From Gammaproteobacteria bacterium (lineage in GTDB: Bacteria; Pseudomonadota; Gammaproteobacteria; Pseudomonadales; Azotimanducaceae_A), in assembly GCA_012960755.1 (NCBI GenBank), contig DUAT01000072.1:174588-238587 (forward strand): a DNA stretch of 64,000 nucleotides, in the 5' to 3' direction. Position numbers and translations under genes: made by a program. Below the pieces are notes generated by a model. That model was given only the letters and a program-made list of their open reading frames with translations, was not told the origin of the DNA and did no database searches. Positions 42,387 to 51,359 of the stretch are shown one piece after another (position 1 is the first letter of the stretch; each line of letters opens with the position of its first letter).

Positions 42387-43502
42387 TCACCCTCTGTTTT
42401 TCAACACAACTGTCCGAGTGAAAGATCTGCGCAACAGACCATCTGTAGTTTCACCAGGCTTACAATACTGGTTGCCACAACCATGGGTCGGGCTTGAACC
42501 TCCATCCACATCATTCACCGAATTGGCGACAACTGTAATTCGAAGGGTGAGTACACTACCAAAATCTGCTACTTCATTTGCATCAACATACTTGTTGGGA
42601 ATGTTGTCATTGTCTGTATCAATGCCGTACCTAACCTGTAGATCCTCTATTCCATTGACAATTTCTTGAGGCGCTTCAATACCTATTTTCCGCCATAGTG
42701 ACATGGGTTTGTTGCCGAACTGATTTTCACTTTGGCTTGCCATAATGAAATAGGTTTCTGAAATGATGGCAGATACAAAAGCGTCTGTTTCAAAGGTGTT
42801 AAATTCCGCCAGTCGGGTTAACGCATTGGTGTACCCATCAGCATCGACAGTTCCATCATGTTCAACTTTGTTAGTACCATCGAAACCCGTAACTCGAAAA
42901 ACCGTGCCTTTTTCGCAGTCATGTATAAACGCCATATGGTCAACTCCAAATTCGAACCCCGCGTTTTCAACTTCGACCACCTCACCGGAAGTCGCCATAT
43001 CAACGGCAAGCCTGTGTTTGGTTTCGTGTATATGGTTAAACGTAACGATGTCAGTACCACGCAATATCTTGCTGGTATCGATGCCGTTACCTGGCCCTGC
43101 GGTTCCAGCCGCATAGATATTTGAATTGACATTGCTGACTGTTTTCGGCAATACAGTCTCAATATCGGGCAACCATGTCGTGGTTTCTGCCTCGAATCCG
43201 CGCACGCTGGTGGCTATGTCGAACTCATAGGGAATATCAGCCAGGAATGTTTTGTAAATTTCCTTGTTCTTTGAGAAACAACCTTTGTATCCAGCCATCT
43301 GCCCCGATCGCGTGAGAGTTTTGATCGCGAATCTACCGGACTCCTGCATAAATGACTGACCACTTAACATGTGATAAGTCCGGGTGTTTTCAACAAACAG
43401 TTGCATCATACCCAGGGTGATGATCGAGGATAAACCCAATCCAACCATCATCTCGACAATGGTAAATCCGATCTGCTGTTTTGACGCACCAGACATCTTC
43501 AT
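42387..43502 (-). CDS. pilW: Type IV pilus minor pilin PilW
   Basis: The protein is about 371 residues, with a class III-like prepilin start (QIGFTIVEMMVGLGLSSII) cleaved after the Gly, so mature sequence begins FTIVE. The large C-terminal domain (DIVTFNHIHETKHRL, SVNDVDGG, CKPGETTDGLLRRSFTRTVV) is PilW-like. I chose ATG 43502, which overlaps the pilV stop by 4 bp (ATGA); a longer frame from 43562 is unlikely. PilW joins PilV, PilX and FimU in the tip-priming complex with PilY1. Confidence 0.9.
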   Translation of the reverse strand: MKMSGASKQQIGFTIVEMMVGLGLSSIITLGMMQLFVENTRTYHMLSGQSFMQESGRFAIKTLTRSGQMAGYKGCFSKNKEIYKTFLADIPYEFDIATSVRGFEAETTTWLPDIETVLPKTVSNVNSNIYAAGTAGPGNGIDTSKILRGTDIVTFNHIHETKHRLAVDMATSGEVVEVENAGFEFGVDHMAFIHDCEKGTVFRVTGFDGTNKVEHDGTVDADGYTNALTRLAEFNTFETDAFVSAIISETYFIMASQSENQFGNKPMSLWRKIGIEAPQEIVNGIEDLQVRYGIDTDNDNIPNKYVDANEVADFGSVLTLRITVVANSVNDVDGGSSPTHGCGNQYCKPGETTDGLLRRSFTRTVVLKNRG

Positions 43503-43987
43503 ATCGGTACCTGCATAAATAATTGGACTGAGCTTGTTTTGTTGGTCTTGACCTCTGTCCACTGCACCTTAATCGCATATTCATCATCAATTGTTGCGAC
43601 AGACGCCTGCCCTGATGGCAATGTGCCAACAATCCCAAGATCATTGCAGGCAGAATATTGAGTACCATCGGTGTTCTGGGAGTTGATAGAACACAACCAT
43701 TGGGTAATGTCATATGCCGCCATTGATACCGGTGAGCAGTCACTCTCCGAGCAATCAGTGACAGTCGGCGGTTCATCCCCGAGCGCAATGGGTCCGTAGG
43801 TTGAGCCGTCATTTGATTCAATCCTATCGATGAAGTCGGTCACTAGCTGGCTCGCCTCAATTCGCAGCATCGCGTCCCTGTTGGAAGCCAGTGCTCTCAT
43901 TTGCATACTGGTCATACCAAGAATGCCAACAGACAGGATCAAGACCGATACCAGGACCTCTATAAGCGTAAATCCTGAATTCTTCAT
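43499..43987 (-). CDS. pilV: Type IV pilus minor pilin PilV
   Basis: The 162-residue protein begins MKNSGFTLIEVLVSVLILSV, a clean prepilin leader with Gly before FTLIE and Glu at mature position 5. The remaining domain has two Cys pairs (DCSESDCSPV, WLCSINSQN ... ACNDLG) that could form disulfides. PilV is a minor pilin of the tip complex. Its ATG overlaps the FimT/U stop by 4 bp and its stop overlaps pilW by 4 bp, so the genes are translationally coupled. Confidence 0.9.
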   Translation of the reverse strand: MKNSGFTLIEVLVSVLILSVGILGMTSMQMRALASNRDAMLRIEASQLVTDFIDRIESNDGSTYGPIALGDEPPTVTDCSESDCSPVSMAAYDITQWLCSINSQNTDGTQYSACNDLGIVGTLPSGQASVATIDDEYAIKVQWTEVKTNKTSSVQLFMQVPI

Positions 43988-44508
43988 GATTCGCTACACA
44001 CCGGCTTTCTTTGTGCAACCGAGTCATCCGCTCCGTGGGAACTCGATCTGCCGATTAAGCTGATATAGACACGTTTGTCCGTTTTTCCGCTGCATAAATC
44101 GATGTTTTGGACGGCTCCTCCAGCCAGTTCCCCTAAATAGTTAAACTGTATGGATGATTCGTCTTCGATACTATCCAGAGTAGTGGCATTTCCAGCCAGC
44201 GCCGGAAATCTGCGTATCGCCGTACCGGTACAATTGCCAGGGTTACCCGCCACGATGCACCATCCACCACCAAATTCATTCCCCAAATCGGTCGCATCGA
44301 CGGCCTGAATACTCACGACGGTTCCCAACTTCAATGCTTCGCTTCTGGCGAGGTTTATTGACTGGAGGAACTCATTTACATGCGTCACAGCACGATTGCG
44401 TTCAATCATGGCACCAAATGAAGGCATTGCCAGTTCCAGACCAATTGCCATAATGGTGATAACTACCAGCATTTCGATCAAGGAATAACCCGAGTTGAAA
44501 TTTCGCAT
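43984..44508 (-). CDS. GspH/FimT-type minor pseudopilin (FimU/FimT)
   Basis: The 174-residue protein has a prepilin leader MRNFNSGYSLIEMLVVITIM, with cleavage after Gly leaving YSLIE rather than FTLIE. It has the GspH domain features NRAVTHVNEFLQSINLARSE and GGGWCIVAG. The FimU/FimT group acts as a scaffold of the tip-priming complex. It is the first gene of the pilVWXY operon. AGGAGTAGAGG lies shortly upstream. Whether it is FimU or FimT cannot be settled by eye. Confidence 0.85.
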   Translation of the reverse strand: MRNFNSGYSLIEMLVVITIMAIGLELAMPSFGAMIERNRAVTHVNEFLQSINLARSEALKLGTVVSIQAVDATDLGNEFGGGWCIVAGNPGNCTGTAIRRFPALAGNATTLDSIEDESSIQFNYLGELAGGAVQNIDLCSGKTDKRVYISLIGRSSSHGADDSVAQRKPVCSES

Positions 44509-44850
44509 GACTACTTACCTCTACTCCTACGTTTACTTCCAAAAAAGACCTGAAATCTATTGCTTGTGGAATGTCTTGATAACAACCAACTAACTTTTGT
44601 AAGTTAAACCGTACAATCTTGGAAAACTTCGCAATAGAGACCAGAGGTACATTCTCAGTTGTAAACCGCACAACTACAGATAGACGGTTGTTCATGGGAC
44701 GCAAAAAAGTTGATTCGCTTAACTTTCAGCCTAACATATTCTATATATTACAATAACTTAGTTAGTTTTTATAGAGAGCCCGCTGAGGGAAGTTTCGTAG
44801 GCATTTGTATTACATACTTGAACGAAATTACTGAAGATTCTGAAATCTTG
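44509..44850. other. AT-rich gap upstream of the pilin operon
   Basis: About 340 bp lie between the pilin operon start and a small membrane-protein gene, on the same reverse strand. A perfect palindrome TAACTT-TTGT-AAGTTA lies at 44591-44606, about 85 bp upstream of the first start codon. No convincing -35/-10 pair or RNA gene stands out. Confidence 0.4.
44591..44606. promoter_or_regulatory. Palindromic operator candidate upstream of the pilin operon
   Basis: TAACTT and AAGTTA are exact inverted repeats around TTGT in an AT-rich stretch before the minor-pilin operon. The match is seen; the binding protein is unknown. Confidence 0.3.
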
Positions 44851-45234
44851 TTATGACCTTTGTTGTTGCAAATAAGTGCCCCAGATCGGACCAATAATAC
44901 AAAACATAAAGAACACAAAGTGGTGCCAGGGCAGCATGGATTGCCAGAATGAAACCTGAGTCGGAATTGCAATTGCCAGCATAACGAAAACCACCGCAAG
45001 ACAATGCAAAAACTCTTCTCTACCGGCGATCCTGGCAGAGATATAGCCTGTAAGAACAACGGCAAGGAACTGAATAGCTTCAACTGCCAGTGTCACGCCC
45101 AGATGGTATGTGCCGCCCTGTTCGTTCATCAAATGTGGAAATATGGCCAACAAGGCGCTGCTCAGCCCTGCACCCAGAATGCCGTATACCACCGGTGCTG
45201 AAGCCACTGCGAGGATTGTTCTAATTATTTTCAT
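44851..45234 (-). CDS. Small four-helix membrane protein, unrecognised
   Basis: The 127-residue protein has about four hydrophobic stretches: VYGILGAGLSSALLAIFPHL, AIQFLAVVLTGYISARIAG, LAVVFVMLAIAIPT and HHFVFFMFCIIGPIWGTYL. I do not recognise the family, though the GYISARIAGREE segment is common in small bacterial membrane proteins of unknown role. ATG 45234 has GTGGGAA about 6 bp upstream; the frame extending to 45273 is less likely. It is divergent from the alkaline phosphatase gene and about 340 bp upstream of the pilin operon. Confidence 0.65.
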   Translation of the reverse strand: MKIIRTILAVASAPVVYGILGAGLSSALLAIFPHLMNEQGGTYHLGVTLAVEAIQFLAVVLTGYISARIAGREEFLHCLAVVFVMLAIAIPTQVSFWQSMLPWHHFVFFMFCIIGPIWGTYLQQQRS

Positions 45235-45314
45235 CTGTTCCCACCCCTTGTTTTTTGATATCCGTTGCTCCAACTGTGATATTTTAGGTGATTCCCAACA
45301 AACGGAGCTATGTT

Positions 45315-46697
45315 TTGCGCCGCATGACCCTAAAAAGTGCCATTCTTAACCTGCTGCTCCCACTTGGTTTCGCTGTTGCCTACCCGGTCGCTTCCAACGC
45401 CGAGGGTACCCATGTTAGCCAATCATCTGTCAGAAACGTGATCTTGATCATTGGAGACGGTATGGACGATCAGCAAATTGCCATCGCACGAAATTATCTA
45501 AAGGGGGTAACGGGGCGTCTGGTACTTGACGACATGCCGGTTCGCAGCTCCGTTCAGGTCCTCACCGTGGACAACACGGATCCTTCGCAATACCTCTACG
45601 TCGCTGATTCCGCCAACAGTGCGACGGCTATGTCGACAGGTGTGGTGACCAGCCGTGCCCGAATCGCGACCACTGCAAAAGAAGACGAGGATATACCCAC
45701 AATTATTGAGCTTGCGCATCAGGCAGGGTTCAAAACGGGCATCGTCACCACGTCGACGGTAACCGATGCAACCCCTGCATCTTTCGCTGCACATATCAGT
45801 CTACGCTTCTGTGAAACCCCGGAATCCATGGTGACAAAGAGATTTGACTGCTCGAAGGACAAAAAATCCAATGGTGGTCCCGGGTCGATCTCTGAACAAC
45901 TGGCAGTATCATCACTCAACGTGTTGTTTGGCGGAGGACGAGAACATTTCATCGTGAATACAGAAGATGGCAGTCAAACCATCGAAAACCTGGCAAGAGA
46001 TAATGGTTTTGACATTATTTACACCAGGCAGGAACTTATTGACGCAGACCCGGGTAAAAAACAGTTGGGACTATTTGCAGCAAAGCATCTGCCGATCAAA
46101 CTGCAGGGCGAAAACGGTCGAATTGCGGAACAACCTGAAGTCACCCCGGAAGGGGTCAAGCTACCCAGTCCAATGAGGTGTGAGGACAATCCCGGGTATA
46201 AATCGACCCCGTCGTTGCAACTGATGGCAGAAAAAGCCCTCAAGAACCTGAGCCACAATAATGACAAGGGGTTTTTCCTGATGATCGAGTCCGCCTTGAT
46301 CGATAAACAGTCTCATGTCAGGAATCCCTGCGGTTCTATTGGGGAACTTGACCAGCTGAATGAAACCGTCGCATCCGTACTGGCTTTCGCAGATTCACAA
46401 CCAGACACCCTAGTACTGGTCACAGCAGATCACACCCAGGCCGCGCAACTCGTTCCCGCCACAAGTCTGTTTGCAGGATTGGGAATCCCGATATACACAC
46501 CGGGCAGCATGGCTCGTATCAAAATGCCCGACGGCGGTGTTATGGGTGTGAACTACGCCACCAACAGAATTTTTGCAGAGGAACACACCGGTGCGGCAGT
46601 GCCACTGTATTCAAATGACCTCGGCAAGGAACGGGTGAAAACCTATATTACCCAGCCGGATATTTTTCAGATTGTACGATCATTTTTGGAGTTGTAA
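45315..46697 (+). CDS. Alkaline phosphatase (exported)
   Basis: The protein is about 460 residues, with a signal peptide (AILNLLLPLGFAVAYPVASN). Alkaline phosphatase signatures are VILIIGDGMDDQQ (metal Asp), VADSANSATAMSTG (nucleophile Ser), IVTTSTVTDATPAS, LIDKQSHVRNP and VLVTADHTQAAQL. It is a periplasmic or surface monoester hydrolase that frees phosphate. The metal-binding AxxDH-type sequence reads TADH. A TTG at 45315 has GGAG 7 bp upstream and is my start choice; ATG 45324 is the alternative. Its stop overlaps the start of the next phosphatase gene (TAATG). Confidence 0.85.
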   Translation: MRRMTLKSAILNLLLPLGFAVAYPVASNAEGTHVSQSSVRNVILIIGDGMDDQQIAIARNYLKGVTGRLVLDDMPVRSSVQVLTVDNTDPSQYLYVADSANSATAMSTGVVTSRARIATTAKEDEDIPTIIELAHQAGFKTGIVTTSTVTDATPASFAAHISLRFCETPESMVTKRFDCSKDKKSNGGPGSISEQLAVSSLNVLFGGGREHFIVNTEDGSQTIENLARDNGFDIIYTRQELIDADPGKKQLGLFAAKHLPIKLQGENGRIAEQPEVTPEGVKLPSPMRCEDNPGYKSTPSLQLMAEKALKNLSHNNDKGFFLMIESALIDKQSHVRNPCGSIGELDQLNETVASVLAFADSQPDTLVLVTADHTQAAQLVPATSLFAGLGIPIYTPGSMARIKMPDGGVMGVNYATNRIFAEEHTGAAVPLYSNDLGKERVKTYITQPDIFQIVRSFLEL

Positions 46698-47253
46698 TGA
46701 AACACATGCGAAACAGCGTTCTTTTTGTCTGCCTGACACTACAACTGGCAGGTATCGCAACGGCAGCGACCCAACAGGCAGATCAAAAAGGAGCCATCAT
46801 CAGCATAGAAGCCGCTTACAATTTCAGAAAGATTGATGACCGTATCAGCACATCAGGTTTGCTGAGTGAAGAACAGCTGGCAGCATTGAGCCTCGCAGGT
46901 TATGAGGCTGTGATTAATCTGCTGCCTTCTAATAGTCAATATGCTATCAAGCAGGAACAGGATATCGTTGAAACACAAGGTGTGCTCTATCGCCACTTTC
47001 CCGTTGATTTCAGCAACCCGACAGAAAGTGACTATGGTGCATTTGAAGCTGTCTTTGAAGAGTTTCGGGACAAGAAAGTGTTGGTCCACTGCGCCGCAAA
47101 CTTCAGGGCTTCAGCGTTTTTTCCATCTACGCTTACCAGAACCTGGGATGGTCTCGCGAACAGGTCGACAAGTTTATCGCGACGATTTGGGACCCCCGGG
47201 AGTGCCCGGCCTGGCAGGCGTTTATTGAGAACCAGCTTGGGACTGCCAGGTAG
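46697..47253 (+). pseudogene. Exported DUF442/DSP-like phosphatase with a frameshift at a T6 run
   Basis: The reading starts with a signal peptide (SVLFVCLTLQLAGIATA) and continues through IISIEAAYNFRKIDDRISTS and the phosphatase loop VLVHCAANFRASAF (CX4R, as in the DUF442-like group). At the T6 run near 47119-47124 the frame is lost. The -1 frame then continues FSIYAYQNLGWSREQVDKFI and WDPRECPAWQAFIENQLG to TAG 47253, a normal family C-terminus. The unshifted frame instead runs into a low-quality tail. Slippage, a mutation or a sequence error is possible. It is co-translated with the alkaline phosphatase. Confidence 0.75.
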
Positions 47254-47319
47254 CAATAGTCATCAAGCGGATAAATGCCTGAGTATGAGAATTAGTCACA
47301 CAAGCTGGACACACAAACA

Positions 47320-48936
47320 ATGAGTGATCATCCGGCGAAAGCGGAACCAAAGACAGGCGGTCTCTACTCCCACTATGTACTTGGCGTGCTGGTTCTGGTC
47401 TACATTTTCAATTTCATCGATAGAAATATCCTCTCTATCCTGGCCGAGGATATCAAGGCAGATTTAGCAATCACCGATGCCCAGATGGGATTTCTCTACG
47501 GCACGGTATTCGCGGTTTTTTACGCCGTGTTTGGCATTCCGCTGGCACGCTTTGCTGATGTGTGGACGAGGCGAAACCTGATCTCAATAGGACTCTCTGT
47601 CTGGAGCGTAATGACTGCGGCATCCGGTCTGGCACGATCATTCGGTGCCCTCGCCGCCTGTCGGATCGGTGTGGGGATTGGTGAAGCGAGCGCATCACCT
47701 GCAGCTTATTCCATGCTTTCGGATTACTACCCGCCCCACCGTCGTGCCACGGTGATTGCCATTTACGCATCGGGGGTCTACATCGGTGCCGGGATTGGGA
47801 TTTTTCTTGGCGGCTACATACTCGATGCCTGGGCAGAAGCTTATCCCACCGATGCACCGTTCGGCCTGAGAGGGTGGCAGGTCGCTTTTATGATGGTCGG
47901 CATTCCAGGCATACTGATGGCAATCTGGGTCAGAACCTTGCGCGAACCAATCCGTGGAATCAGTGAAGGCCTGGTTGCCGAAAAACATCCGGCACCTTTT
48001 CGGTTACTGGGCAGTGAGTTGATGGCAGTGATTCCGCCGCTGAACTTGTTGGGTCTGATGCATGATCGAAGAACACTGACCATCAATTTATCTGCCGCGG
48101 CTGGATTTTCCCTGATCGCCTGGGTACTGACACTGTTAACAGGAACCCCCGCACAGTGGATCGCAACTGCCTTCGGCGTCTACGTCACGTTCTCCTGGGC
48201 ACAGTCGCTCAAGAACCGGGATCCGGCAACATTCGACATGATGTTCCGCTCAAAATCTTTTATTTATACCATGCTGGCATTCCCAACTACGGCGTTCGTG
48301 GGCTATGGCGCGGGGTTCTGGATTCCACCGCTGCTGCTGCGCATGCATGATGTCAGTGTGACAGAAGTCGGTTTATATCTGGGCATGGGCGCGGCGGCTG
48401 GAGGCTTCATAGGCATCACCATGGGCGGTTTTCTGGCGGACTCTCTCAAGCTGAGATTCCCAAGTGGTCGACTTATTGTCGGCTACATATCGATCCTTGG
48501 CACCATTCCGATGCTTTTGTTACTGCTGTACAGCGAGAGCCTGATGGTGGCATTCTGGCTCAACTTTGGCCTGACCATCATGAGTTCCTGTGCTGGAGGT
48601 GTCCCACCCAGCACAGCCGCCGACCTTGTCATGCCGCGGATGCGAGCCGTCGCAGGTGCATACTACATTCTTGTCAACACCTTTATTGGTCTCGCGCTGG
48701 GGCCTTACTTTATAGGTCTGATTTCGGATGCCTTCCACGCCGGGGGTATGAATGAGGCTGAATCGCTTCGCAGCGCCATCGCAATATCCATGTTAACGCT
48801 GATTCCAGCCCTGATTTTCATGGTCCTGGCACATCGACATCTGCCACGGGATGAAGCCACCCGGCTCGAACGGGCGCGGGCACTGGGAGAATTTATTCCT
48901 GTCGACCAGGCCCATTCTCATGCCTCTGCTTCATGA
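47320..48936 (+). CDS. MFS transporter, spinster-like
   Basis: The 538-residue protein has 12 helices, with TM1 (YVLGVLVLVYIFNFIDRNIL), the motif A region LARFADVWTRRNLI, and RIGVGIGEASASPAAYSML. The IFNFIDRNILSILAEDIK and GIGEAS patterns match the spinster group of the major facilitator superfamily, whose substrates include lipids, organic acids and others. It stands between the phosphatase genes and the convergent CobW gene, with a 44-bp 3' overlap. No regulator is adjacent. Confidence 0.87.
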   Translation: MSDHPAKAEPKTGGLYSHYVLGVLVLVYIFNFIDRNILSILAEDIKADLAITDAQMGFLYGTVFAVFYAVFGIPLARFADVWTRRNLISIGLSVWSVMTAASGLARSFGALAACRIGVGIGEASASPAAYSMLSDYYPPHRRATVIAIYASGVYIGAGIGIFLGGYILDAWAEAYPTDAPFGLRGWQVAFMMVGIPGILMAIWVRTLREPIRGISEGLVAEKHPAPFRLLGSELMAVIPPLNLLGLMHDRRTLTINLSAAAGFSLIAWVLTLLTGTPAQWIATAFGVYVTFSWAQSLKNRDPATFDMMFRSKSFIYTMLAFPTTAFVGYGAGFWIPPLLLRMHDVSVTEVGLYLGMGAAAGGFIGITMGGFLADSLKLRFPSGRLIVGYISILGTIPMLLLLLYSESLMVAFWLNFGLTIMSSCAGGVPPSTAADLVMPRMRAVAGAYYILVNTFIGLALGPYFIGLISDAFHAGGMNEAESLRSAIAISMLTLIPALIFMVLAHRHLPRDEATRLERARALGEFIPVDQAHSHASAS

Positions 48937-49720
48937 TCAGGACAATCCTGCTTTCGGCTGTCTCATTGCATGTTACAGCTTCGGAAATTTTCCAGGTTTC
49001 TTCGACGCCCTGCACCAGATAACAGCAACGGGGATTATCATTAAAATAAACAAACCCTTTGAGCCGCACCATATTTCTATCCGTATTATTCAGCCAACGT
49101 TCAAACTCTGTGCGTGATATCGGCTGAGGATAAGTCAATGTTCGAGTATAAAAAGCTGGATGAGGTTCATGACTCCCTGAAGAAACAGTGGTATCCGCAA
49201 CATATTCCCCCAGCCATCGTTCAACTTGCGAATACGTTTCAGGTGAAACCAGGTCCTGTTTCGTGAGCGTCAACTGATCTGACGTCGTCAGCTGCCGACG
49301 AACATGTTGACCCACATATTTGTCTTCCACCAGACGTTGAATCCGGGTGACATCCACAAGTGTGACCGTGTCGTTGTATGCAAACCCCGGCCAGTTGAGC
49401 ACCTGATCTTTCACCCGGGTGGAATCCGCCACTCCGCTGGCCTCCAGCAGGACCCAATCAAGGTCGTCGGCTATCTGAAGCACTGACTCGAGCGCAACAT
49501 TCACATCGCTGGCTATCGAGCAACAAACACAACCATTCATCAAACTGATACTTTTTGCAGTGGCGCTCTGAATCAGGTCAACATCAATATTCAGGTCACC
49601 AAAGTCATTCACCAGTACGGCATAACGAATACCGTCTGCGTTTTTTAACCGCTGGTTAATGTAGGTGGTTTTACCACTACCGAGATAACCGGCGATAACA
49701 GTGACCGGGAGATCAAACAT
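48893..49720 (-). CDS. CobW/COG0523 GTPase metallochaperone-like protein
   Basis: The 275-residue protein has the P-loop GYLGSGKTTYINQRL, the CxCC metal motif GCVCCSIASDV, the switch LLEASGVADSTRV, and LTKQDLV in place of NKxD. The C-terminal domain includes VRLKGFVYFNDNP. COG0523 GTPases insert Zn, Co or Fe into target enzymes. It is the last gene of a long operon containing an M14 zinc peptidase and an amidohydrolase, both metalloenzymes. It overlaps the amidohydrolase stop by 8 bp. The client is not known; the amidohydrolase is the best candidate. Confidence 0.85.
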   Translation of the reverse strand: MFDLPVTVIAGYLGSGKTTYINQRLKNADGIRYAVLVNDFGDLNIDVDLIQSATAKSISLMNGCVCCSIASDVNVALESVLQIADDLDWVLLEASGVADSTRVKDQVLNWPGFAYNDTVTLVDVTRIQRLVEDKYVGQHVRRQLTTSDQLTLTKQDLVSPETYSQVERWLGEYVADTTVSSGSHEPHPAFYTRTLTYPQPISRTEFERWLNNTDRNMVRLKGFVYFNDNPRCCYLVQGVEETWKISEAVTCNETAESRIVLIMKQRHENGPGRQE

Positions 49721-51353
49721 TGACGGTGAATATCTGCCCTTCGAATACAGTTGCCAGAATATTGATTTCCTTCAGACCTGCCCCTCCAACCTCATAGGGG
49801 TCCTTGTCAAGTACAACAAAATCAGCCTTTTTGCCTGCGCGTAAACTGCCAGTTTTATTTTCAAGACCCAGGATGCGAGCTGCATCTATGGTAATGGCCC
49901 TGAGCGCAGTGTCCAGGGTGATCCGTTCCCTGGCAGCAACAGTATCACCTTCACAGTTTTCGCGGGTGCAGGCAACCCAGGCATTGTGGAGTGGCATCGC
50001 TGGGGCCATGGGAAAATCAGAATGCAGTGCAAGCAGGATATTCTCTCGTTCACACGCCCCCAGTCGCGCCATTTGTCTGCTGCGCTCAACACCCACACCC
50101 TGGCGGCTATAGGCTGCGCTCAGCTCATGCAGGTAATAAACATTGGCAGACACCCGTGCGCCCAGCGCCTTGATGCGATGAACCTGTTCCGGGGTACTGA
50201 AACCAAAGTGTTCAATCGTATAACCGTGATTGAACCTGGGTCGCTCCCACTGCAACTTCTGCAATGTATCCAGCGCGAGTTCGAGACCCAGATCACCCGT
50301 GCAATGGACGTGGATTTCAAAACCTTCATTCCAGTACAGTCTCGCCACGGTTTCGTATTCTTCCGGCGTGGTTAACCACTCTCCAAGGTGTCCATCGGTG
50401 TAACCAGGTGCCTGCAGCATCGCTAACTGGGAAAAGAAGGCGCCATCGGTGAACAACTTGATCTTATTGGAAAAAGAAAACCTTTTCGTGTTTCGCTCAG
50501 GCAACTCGCGGGCGAACTCCAACCCCTGTTTATGGCCACCCATTTTGTGACTGATCCTGGCTTCGTGCGGGACACAAAGTACACGATAAGGAGAATCGGG
50601 TTTGTCGACAATATTCTCTGCGGCGAACCACTCCATGTCGAAGTCAAAGATGCCAACCGCCATATCTCCTATGGTTGTGTGACCGCCAAAATGCACCACC
50701 TGTTTGAGTCTCTGCAAACCGGTTTCGATCCATCCTGGCGCCATAATAATCTGGTTCAGCTTATTGATGGCGTAGCCCAGGCCGTTCTCATAGAAGTGAC
50801 CCCTGGCGAAATCAATTTGAGGTCGTCCCTGCACCTTGGCTTCTATAATGTCGATCTTTTCCATCATGGCACTGTTGAGATAGACTTCATGAAATGACCG
50901 CTGCCATACCACAGCAGGACGATCACCAAAGATATCGTCCAGGATGGTTTTGGAAACTTCACCATGCCAGTGCTTATGGTAACCCCAGGTGAAGAACGGC
51001 TCGTTGCCTGCTGTCTGCTGATGACCGAGTATTAGCTGTTTACGATAGGCTTCCGGTGTCGTGGTTGCTCTCACTGTCTCCCAGGGAAACTTCCATTCAA
51101 GTCCGGTTATAAACTGCATCGGCAGGAGCACTGCCGCCATCACCGGGTGCAGGTGCGGATCAATAAACCCCGGCATAATGACCTTGTCGTCAAAGTCACT
51201 GTTAACCTGATGGTCATCGTATTCCAGCCAGGTTTGCATGTTCTGAAGACTGCCGACTTCGAGGATTGTCCCATCGCGAACTGCCATCGCCGTGGCGTTC
51301 GGCCAGGAGTCGTTCATGGTGATGATTTTTCGAGCCGTATAGACTGTTATCAT
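49713..51353 (-). CDS. Amidohydrolase, YtcJ-like
   Basis: The 546-residue protein has the amidohydrolase start (VIMPGFIDPHLHPVM) with the HxH pair, FTDGAFFSQLAML (metal Lys/Asp region), HVHCTGDLGLELALDTL, HGYTIEHFGF and ALHSDFPMAPAMP. The composite beta-sandwich is completed by KTGSLRAGKKADFVVLDKDP. YtcJ-type enzymes hydrolyse N-acyl or imine bonds; the natural substrate is unknown. It lies 6 bp after the M14 peptidase and overlaps the CobW gene. Confidence 0.85.
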   Translation of the reverse strand: MITVYTARKIITMNDSWPNATAMAVRDGTILEVGSLQNMQTWLEYDDHQVNSDFDDKVIMPGFIDPHLHPVMAAVLLPMQFITGLEWKFPWETVRATTTPEAYRKQLILGHQQTAGNEPFFTWGYHKHWHGEVSKTILDDIFGDRPAVVWQRSFHEVYLNSAMMEKIDIIEAKVQGRPQIDFARGHFYENGLGYAINKLNQIIMAPGWIETGLQRLKQVVHFGGHTTIGDMAVGIFDFDMEWFAAENIVDKPDSPYRVLCVPHEARISHKMGGHKQGLEFARELPERNTKRFSFSNKIKLFTDGAFFSQLAMLQAPGYTDGHLGEWLTTPEEYETVARLYWNEGFEIHVHCTGDLGLELALDTLQKLQWERPRFNHGYTIEHFGFSTPEQVHRIKALGARVSANVYYLHELSAAYSRQGVGVERSRQMARLGACERENILLALHSDFPMAPAMPLHNAWVACTRENCEGDTVAARERITLDTALRAITIDAARILGLENKTGSLRAGKKADFVVLDKDPYEVGGAGLKEINILATVFEGQIFTVNV

Positions 51354-51359
51354 ACTGAT

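Noticed and set aside
47120..47323. C-terminal tail of the exported phosphatase in the unshifted frame
   Set aside because: Low-complexity Arg/Ser/Gly-rich sequence extends into the next gene, while the -1 frame gives a normal family ending.
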